From positions 47,188 to 111,187 of the forward strand of contig JBAQQX010000003.1 in assembly GCA_049295575.1 (NCBI GenBank): a stretch of 64,000 nt of DNA, in the 5' to 3' direction. This document shows positions 59,698 through 64,000 of the stretch, piece by piece; the stretch's first letter is position 1, and each line of letters opens with the position of its first letter. The translations under genes were made by a program, and so were the position numbers. The notes under the pieces were generated by a model. It saw only the letters and a program-made list of their open reading frames with translations. It searched no databases and was not told the DNA's origin. The stretch is from UBA6022 sp049295575. GTDB lineage: Bacteria > Patescibacteriota > Saccharimonadia > Saccharimonadales > Saccharimonadaceae.

Positions 59698-60717
59698 ATG
59701 GAAATTCACACTAATATCCCGCTAAAAAACTATACGACAATGCGCCTCGGCGGCAATGCTCGCTTCATGACCGACGTTCATACACCAGAGGAAATCGCTG
59801 ACATTTATCGCAACGCCACTGCCCAGCAACTCCCGATTTTTGTATTAGGCGGCGGCAGCAATATTATCGTTCGAGATGACGGCTTTACTGGGATTATAAT
59901 TCGTAATCGAATTCCCGGCTTCTCCGTCGTTGCAGAGGATTCCCAGTCAACCACGCTTCGTATCGGGGCTGGTGAGCTATGGGACGAAGTCGTAAAGCGC
60001 ACCGTCGACATGCACTTAAGTGGCATCGAGGCGATGTCGGCCATTCCTGGCACCGCGGGCGCCGCACCAGTTCAGAATGTCGGCGCATACGGCCAAGAAA
60101 TCGCCGACACACTCATATCGCTTGAAGCGTACGACAGTCAATCTGGCACTATGGTCGTTCTACAAAACAGTGATTGCGGGTTCTCCTACCGACACAGTAT
60201 TTTTCGCGGCGACCAATCAGGACACTACGTCATCACTGCTATTACCATTCGGCTCTATAAAGCCGCGCCTCAGCCTCCTTTTTATGCTGCGCTGCAGGCC
60301 TACTTTGATACACACGAAACGACGCTCTTTACACCGCAGGTCATCCGCGATGCCGTCATAGACATTCGAACGAATAAGCTCCCCGATCCAAAACTCCTTC
60401 CTAACACGGGTTCGTTCTTCAAGAATGCTATCATCGAAGACTGGCAACTTGACGAACTAAAGTCACAATACCCCGACCTGCCTACCTACGACATGCCCGA
60501 CGGTCGATTTAAAATACCGACTGGCTGGCTGATTGAGCAAACCGGGCTAAAAGGAGAGTTACTCCATGGCATGCGGATACACGATAAAAATGCACTTGTC
60601 CTCATCAACGAATCGGCCGCCAATTACGCCGACCTAGCTGCTGCACGCGATGAAATTATCGGTGCGGTGCGTGACAAATTCCGTATCATGATCGAACAAG
60701 AACCACTCGAGATATAA
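59698..60717 (+). CDS. murB: UDP-N-acetylenolpyruvoylglucosamine reductase
   Basis: 339 residues from MEIHTNIPLKNYTTMRLGG. FAD-binding LGGGSNIIVRDDGF, the substrate region AMSAIPGTAGAAPVQNVGAYG, the catalytic Ser in PNTGSFFKNAII, and the YRHSIFRG loop that marks type I MurB. Reduces the enolpyruvyl group to make UDP-MurNAc. An in-frame start inside the VOC gene (59629) is rejected because TATACT ends 9 bp before ATG 59698 and the family N-terminus begins there. Confidence 0.94.
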   Translation: MEIHTNIPLKNYTTMRLGGNARFMTDVHTPEEIADIYRNATAQQLPIFVLGGGSNIIVRDDGFTGIIIRNRIPGFSVVAEDSQSTTLRIGAGELWDEVVKRTVDMHLSGIEAMSAIPGTAGAAPVQNVGAYGQEIADTLISLEAYDSQSGTMVVLQNSDCGFSYRHSIFRGDQSGHYVITAITIRLYKAAPQPPFYAALQAYFDTHETTLFTPQVIRDAVIDIRTNKLPDPKLLPNTGSFFKNAIIEDWQLDELKSQYPDLPTYDMPDGRFKIPTGWLIEQTGLKGELLHGMRIHDKNALVLINESAANYADLAAARDEIIGAVRDKFRIMIEQEPLEI

Positions 60718-60754
60718 TATTGTAGTTTTCGATTAAAACCCTTATGCTAGAAGC

Positions 60755-61270
60755 ATGCGTCAACAACGTGGCTTTACTTTAGTCGAACTCCTCATCGTTA
60801 TTGCAATAATGAGCATTCTTTTAGTACTCGGCGTTGTCAATCTCCGATCCGGACAGATATCAGCCCGCGATCAAGAGCGTAAGGTGGACGTTGAGAATAT
60901 CATGCGCGGTCTCGAAGGCTTCTACATAAACAGCGCCAACAACGCGCGCTACCCATCGACCTACATTAGTGAGGCCGGTACTACCGATGCATTCGTACAG
61001 GCTGCGCTCCGAAATATTGACATTAAGTCCCTCCAAGCTCCTGGCGTAGCTGCTGGCACCCGCAGTCTCGTATCTGCGACAAGCACTAACGAGGCCACGA
61101 CTGGCATCTCACCAGCACCCGCACCAACAGTGAGTCAGTACATCTATCAGCCATTTCAGCCGGACGGAACTTTATGTACACTAGTATCTCAAGAGTGTCG
61201 ACGATATAATATTTTCTATCGCCTCGAAGGTGACGGCACGATCTATAAGGCAAGTAGTAAAAATCAATGA
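60755..61270 (+). CDS. Type IV prepilin-like minor pilin
   Basis: 171 residues: QQRGFTLVELLIVIAIMSIL prepilin signal with Glu+5, then RSGQISARDQERKVDVENIM helix. The head contains a flexible Ala/Pro/Thr stretch (GISPAPAPTVSQ) and CTLVSQECRRYNIFYRLEGD with a possible disulfide. First gene of a three-gene unit (4-bp and 14-bp overlaps), the order expected of minor pilin operons (GspH/FimT-, PilV- and PilW-like). Confidence 0.85.
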   Translation: MRQQRGFTLVELLIVIAIMSILLVLGVVNLRSGQISARDQERKVDVENIMRGLEGFYINSANNARYPSTYISEAGTTDAFVQAALRNIDIKSLQAPGVAAGTRSLVSATSTNEATTGISPAPAPTVSQYIYQPFQPDGTLCTLVSQECRRYNIFYRLEGDGTIYKASSKNQ

Positions 61271-61671
61271 CACACACCTCAAACCAACAAGGCTTTTCAG
61301 CCGTAGAACTCCTTATCACCCTGTTTATCGCAGTAGCCTTTATTGCAACCGGCTACCAGCTTTACAGCACCATTGTTAAAGACGGCGGCGAAGCTCGTTT
61401 TCGCGCCCGTGCCAGTAACCTTGCCTACGAAAACCTGCGACGGGCAGGCGACACTAATCCGACATGTTCAGCGACAGCAACTGTTAGCACACCGGCAGTG
61501 CCAAGTAATAATGGACTCGATGCCCCCGTTATCACGCAAACCATTTCCGCCCCTCAAGGATGTAATGGAACGACATGGAAAGATAGAGTAATGAGAGTCG
61601 AGATGAGAGTCACATATGGACCACAGTCAAACCGACAGGAAGTAACACACGCCGTCTATGTTGCAAAATAA
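61267..61671 (+). CDS. Prepilin-like minor pilin (PilV/PilW type)
   Basis: 134 residues: NQQGFSAVELLITLFIAVAF, where Ser-Ala replaces Thr-Ile but Gly-Phe and Glu+5 are kept. The helix continues QLYSTIVKDGGEARFRARAS, and the head holds a single Cys pair (CSATATV...QGCNGT). It overlaps its neighbours by 4 and 14 bp, so the three are translated together. Confidence 0.83.
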   Translation: MTHTSNQQGFSAVELLITLFIAVAFIATGYQLYSTIVKDGGEARFRARASNLAYENLRRAGDTNPTCSATATVSTPAVPSNNGLDAPVITQTISAPQGCNGTTWKDRVMRVEMRVTYGPQSNRQEVTHAVYVAK

Positions 61672-63757
61672 AAATCACGGATTTACGATCGTTGAAGTAT
61701 TGGTTATTGCGCCAATTGTTATTCTTGCCCTCGGTGCATTTATCGCCGTCATGGTGAATATGACAGCTGAAGTACTAAAGACACAGTCTGAAAATAGTAT
61801 GGTGCAAAATACTCAGGATGCTCTTAATACTATTGAGCAGGACGTTAAGCTCAGTGGCCAGTTTCTAGCCGCAAATGAATTGACTGCCCAGACACCCCAA
61901 GGCTATGACAACGGCACCGGACCTATTAACGACGGCTCTAATGCCAATAGTTTTGCCAATGTCTACCCTACTGGCAACACTAAGGGTAAAATGCTCATCT
62001 TGCGCACCTTCATGACAGATAAGAACCCTATCGATGGCACAAGGCAGCCTATCTATACTAATCAGCCGACCTTTAGCTGTTCACCAAAGACGATCAACAA
62101 GCTATTCGCGAGTAATACCGTTTACTTCGTAAAGAATAAAACGCTCTGGAAACGTACTATTGTACACCAAGGCAGCGGACGACCGGATCTCTGCGATACA
62201 CCATGGCAACAACCAAGCTGTGATGCCTCGGTGACCAAGGGAGCATATTGCAAGGTCAACGATACACGACTGGCAGATAACGTCTCCGATTTTACAATCG
62301 ATTACTTCACCAATCCAGGAGATACAACACCTATAGCCGATGCCGTTAATCCAGCTATGTCAGTCACTCAACGCAACGAAGCACTCTCAGCTGCCTCTAC
62401 AATGCGCGTAACAATAAGCACTGCCAATACAGTTGCTGGACGTGATGTAACCAGCAGTGCAGCTGTTCGCGCCACAAAACTGAATGTCACAAGCGAGCCT
62501 CCGGTCGTTGTCGCGCTTGGGTTTACCCAGCAACCAACAAATCAGGCCACCATTCCAGCCGATGGCAGTACGAAGTTCTCTGTGGCGGCAACTATTAGTA
62601 CGGCAACTTACCAGTGGCAACAGTCGACGAACGGCGGCACCAGCTGGACAAATATAAGCAACGGCGCCAACTATAGTGGCGCCACTACAAACGAACTAAC
62701 CGTCAGTAACTTCACGACAAGCTGGAACGGCTACCAGTATCGTGTCGTCATTACGAACTTCGGCGACACAAGCACCAGCACACCATCCACACTAACAGTT
62801 TCGACATGGGGCGATATCACCTACCTCAATGGCTATAGTGACTACCTCGGCAGCTACTCGCCTATTGGCTACACAAAGACAAGTGCGGGTGTTGTCATGC
62901 TCAAGGGATTGGTCAAAAAATCCAGTCCGGTTGTAGCCGGTGAAGTTATCGGCGTCTTGCCTCCTGAGTATCGGCCTAATGGTATTCTTATTTTTGAAAC
63001 CAGTACCAGCCCGACAGTTCCTTCGCGAGTCGATATTTATCCTAATGGAGAGATTAGAGTTCAAACTGGCGATGAGAGCTGGTTATCACTTGAAGGCATT
63101 AACTTCATTCCGTCTTCAACATCATACACGCGTACAACCTTGACGCCAGTTAATAGCTGGGCTAACTACGGAGGTTCATTCTCTACTGCAACAGCAGTCA
63201 CCGATTCACTTGGTCGAGTCCATGTTCAAGGTCTTATACGTAACGGCGTCATGACTAATGGCACCCAAATGGTAACTGGCCTACCAGCGCTTCCGGCGAA
63301 ATACCATCACGTTGTTGCTAGGAATAATGGTACATTCGGATTTATCGGTATTGATCAGACGGCTGGTATTGTTGCTAAAGGCGTGGGTAGCAACGGCTAC
63401 CACTCCATCAATACGATGTACTACCCTGCTTCATATGGTGGTTGGATAAATCTAGGATTACAAAATTCATGGGTCGGTTATGATGGTGGTGCGTTCTTTG
63501 CGACACCACAATATACTAAGAGTTCAGACAATATAGTGCGGCTAAAAGGCATCATCAAGAACGGCAACACAGCCGCGGGCACAGTCGTAGCTAATCTGCC
63601 AGCCGGCTACCGTCCGAAGGATCGAATCCTAAGTACGTCAGTATGTGCCGACGCCTATTGTCGCGTTGACATCCTACCTAACGGCAACGTCGAACTCTAC
63701 GCGTCTAGCGCCACCTGGACTACACTCGATAGTGTTATATTCCTAGCAGAATTATAG
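61658..63757 (+). CDS. Giant prepilin: pilin stem fused to Ig-like domain and three tail-fibre-like repeats
   Basis: 699 residues. NHGFTIVEVLVIAPIVILAL is a prepilin signal (Glu+5 at residue 13). Residues ~40-270 resemble a PilW-like pilin head (NTQDALNTIEQDVKLSGQFL), with Cys pairs. Residues ~285-380 form an Ig-like domain (TYQWQQSTNGGTSWTNISNG, YQYRVVITNFG). Residues ~388-699 are three ~100-residue repeats, each with 'Y.GSY/GGSF/GGAF', 'vv.LKGLVKK/VHVQGLIRNG/VRLKGIIKNG', 'LPPEYRP/LPAKYHH/LPAGYRP' and a C-terminal strand 'I/LPNG.v.v...W..L'. Such modules occur at the ends of phage tail fibres and in minor tail proteins. The protein should sit at the pilus tip as an adhesin; this is inference. 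Confidence 0.85.
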   Translation: MLQNKNHGFTIVEVLVIAPIVILALGAFIAVMVNMTAEVLKTQSENSMVQNTQDALNTIEQDVKLSGQFLAANELTAQTPQGYDNGTGPINDGSNANSFANVYPTGNTKGKMLILRTFMTDKNPIDGTRQPIYTNQPTFSCSPKTINKLFASNTVYFVKNKTLWKRTIVHQGSGRPDLCDTPWQQPSCDASVTKGAYCKVNDTRLADNVSDFTIDYFTNPGDTTPIADAVNPAMSVTQRNEALSAASTMRVTISTANTVAGRDVTSSAAVRATKLNVTSEPPVVVALGFTQQPTNQATIPADGSTKFSVAATISTATYQWQQSTNGGTSWTNISNGANYSGATTNELTVSNFTTSWNGYQYRVVITNFGDTSTSTPSTLTVSTWGDITYLNGYSDYLGSYSPIGYTKTSAGVVMLKGLVKKSSPVVAGEVIGVLPPEYRPNGILIFETSTSPTVPSRVDIYPNGEIRVQTGDESWLSLEGINFIPSSTSYTRTTLTPVNSWANYGGSFSTATAVTDSLGRVHVQGLIRNGVMTNGTQMVTGLPALPAKYHHVVARNNGTFGFIGIDQTAGIVAKGVGSNGYHSINTMYYPASYGGWINLGLQNSWVGYDGGAFFATPQYTKSSDNIVRLKGIIKNGNTAAGTVVANLPAGYRPKDRILSTSVCADAYCRVDILPNGNVELYASSATWTTLDSVIFLAEL

Positions 63758-63780
63758 GCAAAAAAGCGATAATATTATGC

Positions 63781-63809
63781 TTGTGCTTAATAGTAGAACA
63801 TAGTAATAT
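63781..63809 (+). promoter_or_regulatory. Possible promoter of the last pilin gene
   Basis: TTGTGC (63781-63786), 17-bp spacer, TAATAT (63804-63809), inside an AATATTA...TAATATT inverted repeat. Only moderately like consensus. Confidence 0.45.
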
Positions 63810-63846
63810 TACAAGTGAAATACAATTAACTAGGGGGCACTTAGAA

Positions 63847-64000
63847 ATGAGTCTTCAAAATATAAAAAACATAAAAACGGAAAAGGGATTCACAATCGTT
63901 GAACTCTTGATCGTTATCGTAATTATCGGTATCCTTGCCGCTATCACAATCGTTGCATATAACGGTATTCAGAACCGTGGTAAGGCAGCGGCCGGACAAA
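63847..64000 (+). CDS. Type IV pilin (N-terminal part only)
   Basis: Runs off the right edge; 51 codons are visible. MSLQNIKNIKTEKGFTIVEL then IVIVIIGILAAITIVAYNGI and QNRGKAAAGQ: a longer leader peptide than the other pilins, the same core. The leader AGGGGGCACTTAGAA gives a Shine-Dalgarno sequence. It directly follows the minor pilin unit and could encode a major pilin of that system. Confidence 0.9.
   Translation, partial: MSLQNIKNIKTEKGFTIVELLIVIVIIGILAAITIVAYNGIQNRGKAAAGQ

Noticed and set aside
1..64000. CRISPR arrays, prophage or insertion sequences
   Set aside because: No regularly spaced direct repeats, integrase, transposase, terminase or capsid genes are visible; the holin-family, J-like and tail-fibre-like proteins stand in non-phage contexts.
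1..64000. UGA recoding as in Gracilibacteria/SR1
   Set aside because: Conserved genes end at normal TAA/TAG/TGA codons with family-standard lengths, and none needs read-through of UGA.

Overview
The window reads as a chromosomal segment of a Patescibacteria (CPR) organism, most likely Candidatus Saccharibacteria (TM7). This is inferred from gene content: compact repair and tRNA-charging enzymes (a UvrC of 519 aa, an AlaRS that stops after the editing domain), an Rpf/YabE-like muralytic protein next to ksgA as in Actinobacteria, many type IV prepilins, an LPKTG surface protein, FtsA/PilM-like and baseplate-J-like proteins, and few biosynthetic genes. The standard bacterial code fits; no in-frame UGA recoding is needed.

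Layout. 0-5 kb: an exported solute-binding protein (partial), secG, a small holin-like membrane protein, pepP, a prepilin and uvrC, all on the minus strand; then a SRAP protein and a Gmad2 protein. 5.9-11.2 kb is an accessory stretch: an EF-hand mini-protein, an antisense-oriented noncoding transcription unit, a YitT transporter without a usual start codon, several unknown small proteins (one apparently frameshifted), a wHTH-Nudix protein and a DoxX-like protein. 11-22 kb: trhO, an ABC exporter, rplY, dedA, uvrA, a lipoprotein, sbcB and obg. 22-47 kb is almost entirely minus strand: a LysM-CHAP hydrolase with a long leader, mltG-ruvX-J-like-ftsA/pilM-alaS, two pilins, mnmA-ydcF-cysteine desulfurase, tatD-metG-ksgA-rpf, uvrD, tpiA-pgk-pyk and two more pilins. 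47.2-52.5 kb is a surface/accessory island with tRNA-Glu, a candidate small RNA, a GC-richer two-gene module bracketed by large RNA-like hairpins, and a strongly promoted LPKTG adhesin. 52.5-58.8 kb holds a 7TM-GAF histidine kinase, an acyltransferase-like membrane protein, a response regulator, folD and small membrane proteins. 59-64 kb holds tRNA-Lys, tRNA-Arg, a VOC protein, murB and a type IV pilus minor-pilin operon whose last gene fuses a prepilin N-terminus to an Ig-like domain and three tail-fibre-like repeats.

How the parts fit. The dominant theme is cell envelope and attachment: secretion (SecG), wall remodelling (MltG, CHAP, Rpf-like, MurB), pilins from at least five loci and sorted surface adhesins, as expected of an epibiont living on a host bacterium. 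A second theme is DNA repair (UvrA, UvrC, UvrD, SbcB, RuvX), a third lower glycolysis and tRNA modification. Many housekeeping genes carry a -10 box 6-10 bp before the start codon and so appear leaderless, whereas surface and accessory genes have full promoters with structured leaders.
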